Positions 8,352 to 18,417 of a stretch of 64,000 bases of DNA are shown here, piece after piece; the first letter of the stretch is position 1; each line of letters starts with the position of its first letter. The notes beneath the pieces are model-generated. The model saw nothing but the letters and a program-made list of their open reading frames with translations. It ran no database searches and was not told where the DNA came from. The position numbers and the translations under genes are program-made. The DNA is from Microbacterium sp. T2.11-28 (GTDB lineage Bacteria; Actinomycetota; Actinomycetes; Actinomycetales; Microbacteriaceae): assembly GCF_950097975.1 (NCBI RefSeq), contig NZ_CATNHF010000001.1:799446-863445 (forward strand), given 5' to 3'.

Positions 8352-8353
8352 TC

Positions 8354-8914
8354 ATGGCCGACACCCGACGACGCGCGCTCGACGCCGCCGTGACGCTCGT
8401 CGGCACCGGAGGCATGCGCGCCCTCACCCACGCGCGGGTCGACGCCGAAGCCGGCCTTCCCGCCGGCTCCACGTCGAACTGGTTCCGCACCCGCGCCGCC
8501 CTCGTCGCGGGACTCGTGGACTGGATCGCAGAGGCCGAGCTCGCGGATCTGTCCGGCACGGTGAGCGCCCCCGGCGGCGGCGACGCCCCGCTCGACGCCG
8601 ACGGCTTCGTCTCGGCGCTGACGGCGATGATCGAGCGGCAGACCGAGCAGCATCCGCTGCGCACGCGGGCGCGCCTGACGCTCTTCCTCGATGCGGCGCC
8701 GGAGGTGCAGACCCCGCTCCACGCGCAGCGCCGCGTGTTCGCGCGCTGGATGCGCGAGCGCGCCGAGGAGCTCGGGATGCCCGATCCCGACGCCGCCGCG
8801 CGGACGCTGCTGGCCTGCGGCAACGGACTCGTCATGCACCGCCTCACCGTCGATCCCGGCGCCCCCGTGCGCCCGGTCGTCGAGCGGGCGGTGCGCGGGT
8901 GCCTGAGGGGCTGA
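8354..8914 (+). CDS. TetR family transcriptional regulator
   Basis: 186 aa. The N-terminal helix-turn-helix runs from about residue 5 to 50 (ALDAAVTLVGTGGMRALTHARVDAEAGLPAGSTSNWF), with the recognition helix near SNWFRTRAAL. The rest is helical and would form the ligand-binding and dimerisation domain. It is transcribed divergently from the small membrane protein, and the palindromic operator ends 2 nt before its ATG, so autoregulation is likely and the transcript may be almost leaderless. The ligand cannot be told from sequence. Confidence 0.9.
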   Translation: MADTRRRALDAAVTLVGTGGMRALTHARVDAEAGLPAGSTSNWFRTRAALVAGLVDWIAEAELADLSGTVSAPGGGDAPLDADGFVSALTAMIERQTEQHPLRTRARLTLFLDAAPEVQTPLHAQRRVFARWMRERAEELGMPDPDAAARTLLACGNGLVMHRLTVDPGAPVRPVVERAVRGCLRG

Positions 8915-8972
8915 TCGGCCCCCGCCGCCGCATTTCCCGCATCCGCACAAGATCGGATGCCAAGATGGGCGT

Positions 8973-9665
8973 ATGAACGCTGCGCGCATTCTCGTCGTCG
9001 ACGACGAACCGAACATCCGGGACCTGCTCGTCACGAGCCTGCGGTTCGCCGGCTTCCAGGTCCGTGCCGTCGCCAACGGCGCTCAGACCATCTCGGCGGT
9101 CCTCGAGGAAGAACCCGACCTGATCATCCTCGACGTCATGCTGCCCGACATGAACGGCTTCAGCGTCACCAAGCGGCTGCGCGGGGCCGGGTACACGGCG
9201 CCGATCCTCTTCCTCACCGCGAAGGACGAGACCGAGGACAAGATCGAGGGGCTCAACGCCGGCGGCGACGACTACGTCACCAAGCCGTTCAGCCTCGACG
9301 AGATCGTCGCACGGATCCAGGCGATCCTCCGCCGCACCATGCAGGCCGACGAGGAGTCGACCATCAAGGCCGGCGAGCTCACCATGGACCAGGACACGCA
9401 CGACGTCCTCGTCGGCGACGTGTCGATCGACCTGTCCCCCACCGAGTTCAAGCTCCTGCGCTACCTCATGCTCAACCCCAACCGGGTGCTCAGCAAGGCG
9501 CAGATCCTCGACCACGTGTGGGAGTACGACTTCAACGGCGACGCCGGCATCGTCGAGAGCTACATCTCGTACCTGCGGCGCAAGATCGACCCGTACTCGT
9601 CCGAGCCGCTGATCCAGACCAAGCGCGGCTTCGGCTACATGCTCAAGACCGGCAAGACCACGTAG
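8973..9665 (+). CDS. OmpR-family response regulator
   Basis: 230 aa. The receiver domain (residues 5-118) has the acidic pair D10/D11, phospho-acceptor D54 (LIILDVMLPD), Thr in LFLTAKD and Lys in YVTKPF. A winged-helix effector domain follows at about 132-228, with SPTEFKLLRYLMLNPNRV and the C-terminal hairpin RRKIDP...QTKRGFGYML. It is directly upstream of its cognate sensor kinase with a 34-bp gap that includes the self-complementary CGCGCGATCGCGCG. The layout resembles actinobacterial TcrX/TrcR-like systems, but the signal and regulon are not evident here. Confidence 0.93.
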   Translation: MNAARILVVDDEPNIRDLLVTSLRFAGFQVRAVANGAQTISAVLEEEPDLIILDVMLPDMNGFSVTKRLRGAGYTAPILFLTAKDETEDKIEGLNAGGDDYVTKPFSLDEIVARIQAILRRTMQADEESTIKAGELTMDQDTHDVLVGDVSIDLSPTEFKLLRYLMLNPNRVLSKAQILDHVWEYDFNGDAGIVESYISYLRRKIDPYSSEPLIQTKRGFGYMLKTGKTT

Positions 9666-9699
9666 TCCGCGCGCGATCGCGCGTCCGAGGGGGTCCGAC

Positions 9700-11472
9700 C
9701 TGAGCGGCACCAGCACCAAGACCGACCGCCTCACCGCGTGGTGGCGCGGCACGAGCCTGCGCGCCAAGGTGACCGGGGTCACGGTCGCCGTCCTCGCGAT
9801 CGGGCTGATCTCGGCGGGCGTGGGCACGATGGTCTTCCTCCGCAACTCCCAGCTCGCCTCGCTCGACGACTACCTGCGCCAACTGGCCCCCACCGACGTC
9901 GCCAGCACGGTCTTCGACGTCGAGGTCTACGACGGCGTGCCGATGTTCATCGCCAAGGAGACGCCCGGCACACAGTACTTCGTGGCCGTGTACGGACCCG
10001 ACGGCGCCCTCAAGGCCACGGCGGGAGACAACGGCCCCGAGCCCGACTTCCCCGAGATGTTCACGCTCGAGGACACGCTGACCAAGGGCACCGAGCCGTT
10101 CGAGCTGACCACGGTCGACGGGAGCGGGAAGTTCCACGCGAGCGTCGACTTCCTTCCGCCGCTGGAGGGCGTACGGCTCAACTACACGCAGATGGTCGCG
10201 ATCCCGCTGTCGAGCGTCAACCAGACCGTCGCCAACTACATCGGCATCTACACGATCCTGGCGATCCTCACGATCCTCGCCGGCGCCCTCGCCACCCGCA
10301 GCGCGGTCACGCTGGCCTTCCGCGGCCTCGGGCAGGTCGAGGACACCGCCATGTCGATCGCGGCGGGTGACTTCAGCCAGCGGATGGGCGACATCACCCC
10401 GGGGACCGAGGTCGGGCGCCTGAAGACCGCGATCAACGCGATGCTCGACCGGATCGACCACGCGCTCGCCCAGCGCGACGCGTCGGTGCGCCAGATGCGG
10501 CGCTTCATCGGCGACGCCAGCCACGAGCTGCGCACGCCCCTGGTCACCGTGCGCGGGTACGCCGAGCTCTACCGCATGGGCGCCATCTCGGGCGACGAGC
10601 AGACGGCGCAGTCGATGGAGCGGATCGAGAAGGAGGCGGTGCGCATGGGCGCCCTCGTCGAGGACCTCCTCGCGCTCGCGCGCCTCGACGAGCGACGCGA
10701 CATCGTGATCCTGGACGTCGACCTGCGCCCGATCGCACGCGACGCCGTGCTCGACGCGCGCGTGACCTCGCCCGACCGGACCGTCACGATGATCGACGAG
10801 ACCGTGGTGATCGCGACGGTGCGCGAGGAGCCGCCGCGCGAAGAGCCCGTGCGCGGCAAGGACACCGTTATCCGCGGACGCCGCTCGGGCGCCAGCCTCG
10901 CCGACGCCACGCGCTCGATCCTCCGCCGCCGCCCCCGCGGCGCCGCCGCAGAGGGCGGGGCCGAGGCGCAGCGCACCGTGCCGGCGTCGTCCGACGCGCC
11001 GGCCGCACCGCCGGAGACGACGACCTCGCCCGCTCGCCATGTCGTGGACCCGATCGTGCTCGGCGACGAGAACCGGGTGCGTCAGGTGGTCGCCAACCTG
11101 CTCGCGAACGCGCGCCGCTACACGCCCGCCGGCAGCCCCATCGAGGTCGCCGTCGGTGTGGACGAGCGCTCGGGCATGGGCTGGATCGCCGTCATCGACC
11201 ACGGCGAGGGCATCCCCGAGATGATCCGCGACAAGATCTTCCAGCGCTTCTGGCGCGCCGACACCTCGCGCACCCGCGAGACCGGCGGTTCGGGGCTCGG
11301 CCTGTCGATCGTCGCGTCGATCGTCGAGGCCCTGCACGGGTCGATCGAGGTGACCGAGACCGCCGGCGGCGGTGCGACGTTCCGCGTCTCGTTCCCGCTG
11401 GCCAAGGCACGGCCGGTGGAGGATCACCTGCTCATCGAGACGCAGCCCCTCCCGCGGCTGCGCGAGAGCTGA
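9700..11472 (+). CDS. Sensor histidine kinase with loop insertion, probable CTG start
   Basis: 590 aa from CTG at 9700. TM1 is at about 28-50 and TM2 at about 180-205, enclosing a ~130-residue extracytoplasmic sensor. HAMP follows, then HisKA with the phospho-acceptor H275 in DASHELRTPL, then HATPase with an N box (NLLANARRY), G1 (DHGEGIP), F box and G2 (GGSGLGL). About 75 residues rich in Arg, Ala, Glu and Pro (roughly 372-447) are inserted between the first HATPase strands and the DENRVRQV helix. No ATG, GTG or TTG with a ribosome site precedes TM1: AGGGGG lies 6 nt before the CTG, while the first GTG (9769) has none and would remove the basic cytoplasmic start. It pairs with the upstream regulator. 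Confidence 0.85.
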   Translation: MSGTSTKTDRLTAWWRGTSLRAKVTGVTVAVLAIGLISAGVGTMVFLRNSQLASLDDYLRQLAPTDVASTVFDVEVYDGVPMFIAKETPGTQYFVAVYGPDGALKATAGDNGPEPDFPEMFTLEDTLTKGTEPFELTTVDGSGKFHASVDFLPPLEGVRLNYTQMVAIPLSSVNQTVANYIGIYTILAILTILAGALATRSAVTLAFRGLGQVEDTAMSIAAGDFSQRMGDITPGTEVGRLKTAINAMLDRIDHALAQRDASVRQMRRFIGDASHELRTPLVTVRGYAELYRMGAISGDEQTAQSMERIEKEAVRMGALVEDLLALARLDERRDIVILDVDLRPIARDAVLDARVTSPDRTVTMIDETVVIATVREEPPREEPVRGKDTVIRGRRSGASLADATRSILRRRPRGAAAEGGAEAQRTVPASSDAPAAPPETTTSPARHVVDPIVLGDENRVRQVVANLLANARRYTPAGSPIEVAVGVDERSGMGWIAVIDHGEGIPEMIRDKIFQRFWRADTSRTRETGGSGLGLSIVASIVEALHGSIEVTETAGGGATFRVSFPLAKARPVEDHLLIETQPLPRLRES

Positions 11473-11585
11473 CGCCTCCTCCCCAGCGCGGGGATCCGCT
11501 CGGTGGCGCACGGCGGCGCGGATGCCGGGCACGCACGCCCGCGCGGATGCGTAGCGTGGCGGCATCCACAGAGAAGGAGCCTCAC

Positions 11586-11873
11586 ATGGCCGTATTCAGC
11601 GTCGACTCCGACGCGGTGATGTCCGCCACCTCCGCCGTCCGCGCCACCGGCGACCGACTGCAGACCGACACCGCAGCGATGATGGTGCAGCTCACGCAGC
11701 TGCAGGGATCGTGGACCGGTTCGGCCTCGGTCGCCTTCCAGGCGGTGATCGAGCGCTGGCGCACCGCGCAGCGGGAGGTGGAGGCGGCGCTGTCCGACAT
11801 CAGCGGAGCGCTCGGCCACGTCGCGCTGCAGTACGCGGAGACCGAGATGGCCGCCGTGGGCGTGTTCCGCTAG
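11586..11873 (+). CDS. WXG100 family protein (ESX-like)
   Basis: 95 aa, typical length for WXG100. It is all-helical with the central hairpin motif GSWTGSASVAF (the W-x-G turn) at about residues 38-48. AAGGAG lies 7 nt before the ATG. Such proteins form helical dimers and are exported by type VII (ESX/EssC) systems, but no secretion ATPase or second WXG100 gene is nearby, so its exporter must be elsewhere. A strong hairpin ends the transcript. Confidence 0.88.
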   Translation: MAVFSVDSDAVMSATSAVRATGDRLQTDTAAMMVQLTQLQGSWTGSASVAFQAVIERWRTAQREVEAALSDISGALGHVALQYAETEMAAVGVFR

Positions 11874-11892
11874 CGGCAGCAGCGCGCACGCA

Positions 11893-11922
11893 AGAAGGGC
11901 CCCTCCGAAGAGGGGCCCTTCT
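11893..11922. terminator. Bidirectional terminator hairpin
   Basis: Perfect 13-bp stem AGAAGGGCCCCTC / GAGGGGCCCTTCT with a CGAA tetraloop. It lies between the convergent WXG100 gene and groEL and would serve both. The CTTCT on the right and the AAGAAG on the left give partial U-tracts in both directions. Confidence 0.88.
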
Positions 11923-11945
11923 CGTCAGTGCCTGTCAGGCGTGGA

Positions 11946-13627
<1,682 letters not shown>

Positions 13628-13633
13628 ATCATT

Positions 13634-13660
13634 CTGGCACTCGACCATGGCGAGTGCAAG
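13634..13660. promoter_or_regulatory. Second, degenerate CIRCE-like element
   Basis: CTGGCACTC, nine bases, then GAGTGCAAG. Both arms match the CIRCE consensus at seven of nine positions with the correct 9-nt spacing. It lies 6 bp beyond the first element, further from groEL, where the -35 region could be. Confidence 0.6.
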
Positions 13661-13686
13661 CCGCCGAGCCGGGCCGCGCCCGGGGT

Positions 13687-14733
13687 CTAGAGGACGACCT
13701 TCACCGATCCGCGTTCCGGGACGAGCTCCACCCAGGTGTTACCCGGAGCCAGCGTCACCACCGCCCCGTCGAGGTCCTTCAGCACGATCGGGGTGTCGCG
13801 ACTCTTCTTCGACCACGTGACGCGGATCGTGCGGCCGTTCGCCGAGACCGTGCCCTTGCCGGTGCCGATGAGCCGCGTGCGCGGAACGGTGCCGTAGTCG
13901 ACGGGAACAGTCAGCGTCACCACGTTGCTCGCCCGCAGCTGTCCGCCCTCGGCGGAGCGGTCCTTCACGCCGTCCTGCCACCGGAGGTACCGCTGGGACT
14001 CGCCGTTCCAGCGCCAGGTGCGCTCGGACTGGGACGAGAAGACGATGTCGAGCCCCCGCGTCTTCCGGCCGTTCGCGCCGGCGGACGATGCCGCTGCGCT
14101 CTCCGCATACGCGAACTGCGCTGTGGGCGGATCGATCTTCTTGTAGGCGGCGCGCAGCTCCTGTGCCCGCACGACCACGTTGTGCGGCGCGCGCTTCGCA
14201 GACGATCGGAACATGTACCGGTCGTCCTTGCCGCCGTGGATGGACGTGTGGAGATCGGTCGCACGGATCATGTCGACGAACTTCCGCTTGCCGCCGGAGA
14301 AGGCGATGATCCCGCCGAGGGGCCCCACGATCTCCGGGTCCATGGGCCGGATGCTGCGGATCGGACCGATCTCCTTCGGCACATCCGAGAACCAGACGGC
14401 GACGTACCGCGTGATGCCGCCTTCGACGAGCTCCTCGAACACGATGTCCGTGTGCTCGAGCCCCCACTGCGGGCGCGCGTCCCAGTGGTTGTCGATCTTC
14501 GCGGCGAGCGCCGGGCCGGTGATCTCGGCCAGCGGCACCTCGGTCCCCCGCAGCGGCGATGCGCCGGTCGTGGGCGTGGGCGTCGGAGTCGGGGTCGGCG
14601 TGGGTGTCGGCGTGGCGGTGGCGGACGGCGTCGGGGACGGCGCGGCCTCGGTCTGAGGCGTGCAGCCGACCAGCGCCGCCGCCGCGAGCGAGAGGGCGGC
14701 GAGGGCGGCTGCGGGGCGTGGGGGAAGGTTCAC
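13687..14733 (-). CDS. DUF3048 domain lipoprotein (YerB-like)
   Basis: 348 aa. A signal peptide ends in the lipobox LVGC (Cys24). A Thr-Pro repeat linker (residues ~38-55) would span the wall. The DUF3048 region begins at [34 protein letters not shown] and includes [20 protein letters not shown] and a C-terminal domain with [17 protein letters not shown]. The family is extracytoplasmic and of unknown biochemical role. It stands alone between groEL and cspA, with coding strands all leftward. Confidence 0.88.
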   Translation of the reverse strand: MNLPPRPAAALAALSLAAAALVGCTPQTEAAPSPTPSATATPTPTPTPTPTPTPTTGASPLRGTEVPLAEITGPALAAKIDNHWDARPQWGLEHTDIVFEELVEGGITRYVAVWFSDVPKEIGPIRSIRPMDPEIVGPLGGIIAFSGGKRKFVDMIRATDLHTSIHGGKDDRYMFRSSAKRAPHNVVVRAQELRAAYKKIDPPTAQFAYAESAAASSAGANGRKTRGLDIVFSSQSERTWRWNGESQRYLRWQDGVKDRSAEGGQLRASNVVTLTVPVDYGTVPRTRLIGTGKGTVSANGRTIRVTWSKKSRDTPIVLKDLDGAVVTLAPGNTWVELVPERGSVKVVL

Positions 14734-14761
14734 CCGGGCAGGATAGCCGAGCGAGATGACG

Positions 14762-14968
14762 TCACGCCGTCACGACGCGGACCGACTCGGCCTGCGGGCC
14801 CTTCTGCCCGGTGCCGACGGTGAACTCCACCGTCTGGCCCTCTTCGAGCACGCGGAAGCCCGACATGTCGATGTTGGAGTAGTGGACGAACACATCCTGG
14901 CCGTCGACGACCGTGATGAAGCCGAAGCCCTTTTCGGCGTTGAACCATTTGACGGTGCCCTGCGTCAT
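14762..14968 (-). CDS. Cold-shock protein CspA-like
   Basis: 68 aa, the classic single-domain length. RNP1 KGFGFI and RNP2 VFVHY are intact, and the protein starts [14 protein letters not shown]. It should bind single-stranded RNA and melt structure at low temperature. The reading frame extends 44 codons upstream without homology, so that stretch is more likely a long 5' leader, as is usual for thermoregulated csp genes. The gap to the LytR_C gene (14969-15124) would hold the leader and promoter. Confidence 0.93.
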   Translation of the reverse strand: MTQGTVKWFNAEKGFGFITVVDGQDVFVHYSNIDMSGFRVLEEGQTVEFTVGTGQKGPQAESVRVVTA

Positions 14969-15124
14969 GTTTTCTTTCCCGTCATGCGAATCTCGTGAAG
15001 CGGTGGAACGTGGCAATGCTAACGACGCGCCCGGCAGCCGATCCGCCGTTCGCGCAACTGTTGACACGGCTGAACCGAAGTCTTCACACGCAGGAAACAC
15101 GCGCCCGTCCGCGGGCGGAGGAGG

Positions 15125-15697
15125 TCAGTCCGAGGCGCCCGCGGCGCGGTCCAGTCCGAGGACGATGACGAGCTGCTTCAGTCCCTCGCCGTCCTCGTAC
15201 GCCTCGCTGAACTCGATGTCCGCGCCGCCGATCGCCTGCGCGAGCCCGCGCGCGGCGCCCTCGTCGTCGGCGGCGGCGTAGAAGACCGTGGTCCGGTCGA
15301 AGTCCTGGGAGCCGGCATCGCCGACGGTGACGTCGTTGGCCGACCAGCCGGCGGCGATGACGTCGGCGCTGACGCTCGCTCCCAGCTCCGAATCCGTCGT
15401 GGCGTTGAGGATGAGGATCGTGTACGACGTGTCGACCACCGGTTGCGCGGTCGGCCCCGCCGTCGGCATGACGGCGCCGGTGGGTGCCGCGCCGAAGCGA
15501 CCGCCCGCCCAGAGGGTCCCGACGATGCCCAGTCCGATCAGCACGACGGTGGCCACGGCCGCCCACAGGAAGATGCGCCCGCGTCGCATCCGCGGCTGCT
15601 CGGCGCGGTGGGCGCCCACTCGGCGGGCGTCGCGCTCCGTGGCGGACGTGATCTCGTCGAATCGGTCCGACGGGGGCGTCGGAAGGGAGCTCGGCAT
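15125..15697 (-). CDS. LytR_C domain membrane protein
   Basis: 190 aa. The cytoplasmic N-terminus (1-42) is charged, one transmembrane helix follows at about 43-65 (FLWAAVATVVLIGLGIVGTLW), then a short linker and a C-terminal LytR_C-like domain (~90-182; YTILILNATTDSELGASVSADVIAAGWSANDVTVGDA). The domain is extracytoplasmic and found with cell-wall polymer ligases or alone, as here. It is 9 bp downstream of the DUF3263 gene, so the two are probably one operon, a pairing I recall from other actinobacteria. Confidence 0.85.
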   Translation of the reverse strand: MPSSLPTPPSDRFDEITSATERDARRVGAHRAEQPRMRRGRIFLWAAVATVVLIGLGIVGTLWAGGRFGAAPTGAVMPTAGPTAQPVVDTSYTILILNATTDSELGASVSADVIAAGWSANDVTVGDAGSQDFDRTTVFYAAADDEGAARGLAQAIGGADIEFSEAYEDGEGLKQLVIVLGLDRAAGASD

Positions 15698-15706
15698 CCC
15701 CGAATT

Positions 15707-15955
15707 CTATCGGCCGGTCCCGGACGCCGCCGTCGCGGGCGCCGTGCGCGCTTCGCGCATCCGGCGCAGCCGGTGGACGAGCATCGGGTCGTACGCGAGG
15801 GCGTCCGCGTCGTCGACGAGGCGTCCCAGCAGCTGGTAGTACCGCGCGGGGGTGAGTGCGAGCTCGGCGCGCACCGCCTCCTCCTTCGCCGCCCCGTGCC
15901 GACCCCAGCGCGCCTCGAAGTCCAGGAGGACGCGGTCGCGATCGGAGAGGGGCAC
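15707..15955 (-). CDS. DUF3263 protein
   Basis: 82 aa from GTG at 15955. The segment LSDRDRVLLDFEARWGRHGAAKEEAVRAELALTPARYYQLLGRLVDDADALAYDPMLVHRLRRMR matches the small DUF3263 helical domain, which looks like a DNA-binding helix-turn-helix. GTG 15955 was chosen because the domain starts directly after it and TACCCT lies about 7 nt upstream, which would give a leaderless transcript. An in-frame GTG at 16000 would add 15 residues. It is divergent from msrB and upstream of the LytR_C gene. Confidence 0.78.
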   Translation of the reverse strand: MPLSDRDRVLLDFEARWGRHGAAKEEAVRAELALTPARYYQLLGRLVDDADALAYDPMLVHRLRRMREARTAPATAASGTGR

Positions 15956-16068
15956 GCGTCCAGGGTAGGTGGCCCGATCCCTCCTCCCCGGCAGCGCCAC
16001 TCGCGTCTGCCGAACCGGAACACCAGCGGCCCATCTCGGGTTGAATGGAGTGGACGTAAGGAGCCGTG

Positions 16069-16470
16069 ATGACCTACAGCGTGAACAAGACCGACGAGCA
16101 GTGGCGCGAGGAGCTGACCCCGGAGCAGTATGCGGTGCTCCGCCAGGCCGGGACCGAGCGCGCCTGGACCGGCGAGCTGCTCGACGAGAGCCGCGCCGGC
16201 CTCTACACCTGTGCCGCGTGCGGAGCGGAGCTGTTCCAGAGCGGGACGAAGTTCGACTCCCACTGCGGCTGGCCGAGCTTCTACGAGTCGGTGCGCCCCG
16301 AGGCGGTCGAGCTCATCGAGGACCGCTCCCACGGCATGGTCCGCACCGAGGTGCGCTGCGCCACCTGCGGATCGCACCTGGGCCACGTCTTCCCCGACGG
16401 CTTCGGCACCCCGACGGGCGACCGGTACTGCATGAACTCGCTGTCGCTGTCGTTCAGCCCCGAGAAGTGA
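16069..16470 (+). CDS. msrB: Peptide methionine-R-sulfoxide reductase MsrB
   Basis: 133 aa. Zinc cysteines C48, C51 (CAAC) and C97, C100 (CATC) are present, as are the core motif FDSHCGWPSFYE with C66 and the catalytic Cys C121 in DRYCMNS. It reduces methionine-R-sulfoxide using thioredoxin in the cytoplasm. AAGGAG sits 5 nt before the ATG; a GTG one codon earlier is too close to that site. Its stop overlaps the start of the nitroreductase-like gene (GTGA). Confidence 0.96.
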   Translation: MTYSVNKTDEQWREELTPEQYAVLRQAGTERAWTGELLDESRAGLYTCAACGAELFQSGTKFDSHCGWPSFYESVRPEAVELIEDRSHGMVRTEVRCATCGSHLGHVFPDGFGTPTGDRYCMNSLSLSFSPEK

Positions 16471-17150
16471 CCGGCGCCCTGGAGGCCGTCCGCGCGCGAC
16501 GGTCGTGGTCCAAGGTGACCGAGACGGCACCGACGCGCGCGGAGCTCCTGGTGCTCGTGTCGGCCGCGGGACGGGTGGCCGACCACTCGTCGCTACGGCC
16601 GTGGCGGCTCATCGAGCTGCGCGGCGACGACCGCGCGCGGCTGGGCGCGGCCATCGCCGAGGCGCAGGGTGACGACGAGCCCTCCGCGAAGCCGCTGCGC
16701 GCGCCGCTGCTGATCGCGGTCGTCGCGAGCTACCGGCCGAGCGAGAAGGTGCCGCGCTGGGAGCAGGAGGCGGTCGCCTCGGGCGTCGCGCACGTGCTGA
16801 GCCTGCTGCTGGACGAGGCGGGCTGGGGCGTCATCTGGCGCACCGGCGGGTACACCCGCTCGCAGGCGGTGGCACGCATGCACGGACTCGGCGAGGACGA
16901 GGAGCTGCTGGGCTGGCTGTACGTCGGCGGCAAGCCTGCGGGCGCCCGTCCGGGACGACGCAAGATCGTCGATGCGCGCACGAAGCTGCACCGCCTGCCG
17001 GCCGCCGCGGACCCTGCTTCCACGGAGCCCGGCGAGGAGAAGCCCGCGGCGACGGTCGGCAAGAAGGCGAAGAAGAAGGCGCGCAAGCGGGCGAAGAAGG
17101 CCGAGAAGAAGGCGCGCAAGGCCGAGAGGAAGGCGCGCGCTCAGGATTGA
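16467..17150 (+). CDS. Nitroreductase family protein with Lys/Ala tail
   Basis: 227 aa from a GTG overlapping the msrB stop. Residues 1-170 fit a short flavin nitroreductase: RRSWSKV near the N-terminus, VSAAGRVADHSSLRPWRLIEL (FMN contact region), and GWGVIWRTGGYTRS followed by GLGEDEELLGWLYVGG. The last ~35 residues are a Lys/Arg/Ala-rich tail (KKAKKKARKRAKKAEKKA), probably a helical nucleic-acid or envelope-binding extension. The coupling to msrB suggests an oxidative-stress context. The 3' end overlaps the convergent transporter by 10 bp. Confidence 0.82.
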   Translation: MTGALEAVRARRSWSKVTETAPTRAELLVLVSAAGRVADHSSLRPWRLIELRGDDRARLGAAIAEAQGDDEPSAKPLRAPLLIAVVASYRPSEKVPRWEQEAVASGVAHVLSLLLDEAGWGVIWRTGGYTRSQAVARMHGLGEDEELLGWLYVGGKPAGARPGRRKIVDARTKLHRLPAAADPASTEPGEEKPAATVGKKAKKKARKRAKKAEKKARKAERKARAQD

Positions 17151-18100
17151 CGGCGCCGGCGCCACGGCACGGCGGCGACCACGACCGAGGCGAGCGCGAC
17201 CACCACGGTGATGAGCTCGACGATCCACCCCGGGCCCGCCGACGCGGGCCATGCCACATCGATCACGAGCGCGGTCAGCAGCTGTCCCGCGACGGCGCCG
17301 AGTCCGAGCAGCAGCACTCCCGTGTGCACGACGATGGCCGCCGACAGGAAGATGTAGAACACGCCCATGGCGCCGCCGGCGTACAGCCACGGCTCGGGCG
17401 GGAGGGCATCCGGGGCGCCGCCGACCACCGTGCTCACCACCGCTGCGGCCACCAGCAGCACGGTGCCGCCGATGAAGTTCACGAGCGTCGCGGTGAGGGG
17501 TGTGCCGACGCGCTGACGCAGGCGGCCGTTGGTCGCCTGCTGCCACGCGATCCCCACGCCGGCGATGAGCGGCAGCACGAGCATCCACAGCGGCACGCGC
17601 TCGAGCACCCCGCCCTGCAGCGACACCGCCACCGCCACGAGCGCGAGCGCCCCGCCCAGCACACGGGGCACGGTGACGGCCACCACGCCGGCGGGGCCGT
17701 AGCCGATGCGGTCGAGCACCAGCCCGTTGAGGGTCTGCCCCGCCACCACGCCGACGGTGAACAGCGAGACGCCGATCACCGCCACCGCGAGGCCCTGCGT
17801 GGCGACGGTGAGCGCGCCAGCGACCCCGCCCAGCAGCATCCACCACGGGATCGTCCGCTCGCGCATTCCCGCGCGCAGCGCCCGCACGCCGCGCCGCCCG
17901 CTCGGCAGGATCAGCGACAGGACGATCAGGATCAGCAGCCCCGAGCCGAAGGAGATCGCCGCCGCGACGAGTCCATCGCTCAGGCGCAGGCCGAGCTCGC
18001 CGTTGATCCGCGCCTGGGCGGCGGTCATCATCCCGATCAGGACGGCGCCCGAGAGCGCCAGCCAGGCCGGCATCCGCCTCTGTTCCGGTGTGGAGCTCAC
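17141..18100 (-). CDS. DMT-superfamily transporter (DUF606/YdcZ-like)
   Basis: 319 aa with ten hydrophobic segments in two five-helix halves. Each half begins with the family pattern of this group: MTAAQARINGELGLRLSDGLVAAAISFGSG in the first and GVGIAWQQATNGRLRQRVGTPLTATLVNFIGG in the second, an obvious internal repeat. DUF606 proteins are drug/metabolite-type exporters of uncertain substrate. The start is GTG. It is alone on its strand. Confidence 0.85.
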   Translation of the reverse strand: MSSTPEQRRMPAWLALSGAVLIGMMTAAQARINGELGLRLSDGLVAAAISFGSGLLILIVLSLILPSGRRGVRALRAGMRERTIPWWMLLGGVAGALTVATQGLAVAVIGVSLFTVGVVAGQTLNGLVLDRIGYGPAGVVAVTVPRVLGGALALVAVAVSLQGGVLERVPLWMLVLPLIAGVGIAWQQATNGRLRQRVGTPLTATLVNFIGGTVLLVAAAVVSTVVGGAPDALPPEPWLYAGGAMGVFYIFLSAAIVVHTGVLLLGLGAVAGQLLTALVIDVAWPASAGPGWIVELITVVVALASVVVAAVPWRRRRQS

Positions 18101-18151
18101 CGCACGAGCCTAGGCGAGGTCGTGCCCGGGCGAGGTCGGGGCGCCGCCGCA

Positions 18152-18212
18152 CAACGAGAAAGAGCCTCGGCTCGCTCACCCCCCGATGCGCGAGCCGAGG
18201 CTCTTCTCGTTG
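18152..18212. terminator. Long hairpin, probable terminator
   Basis: A 23-bp stem with a single bulged A (CAACGAGAA-A-GAGCCTC... against its complement) and a 14-nt loop of mostly C. It lies downstream of the minus-strand glucosidase and upstream of the DMT gene. The rest of the 317-bp gap (18101-18417) shows no convincing gene. An unusually long stem could also stabilise transcript ends or block read-through into the transporter. Confidence 0.6.
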
Positions 18213-18417
18213 CTGTGCACAGCACGAATTCCCGTGCTTCGGCTACTCCGTCCCCCCAGTTCGGGAGCGCCTGCGCGTTCGATTCACAGTATCCGGCGCC
18301 GGCGCCGCCGACGCCCATTCCGGCCGATCTGAGCTTTTCCTTGCACAATGCTGAGGTTCGCCGGCGGGCGCGCCGACGCGTCGAGGTTCGGACGCGCCGG
18401 GAGGGAACGCGACGGGA

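Noticed and set aside
18097-18348. 83-aa frame over the long hairpin on the minus strand
   Set aside because: It is translated through an inverted repeat, has poor codon bias and no motif.
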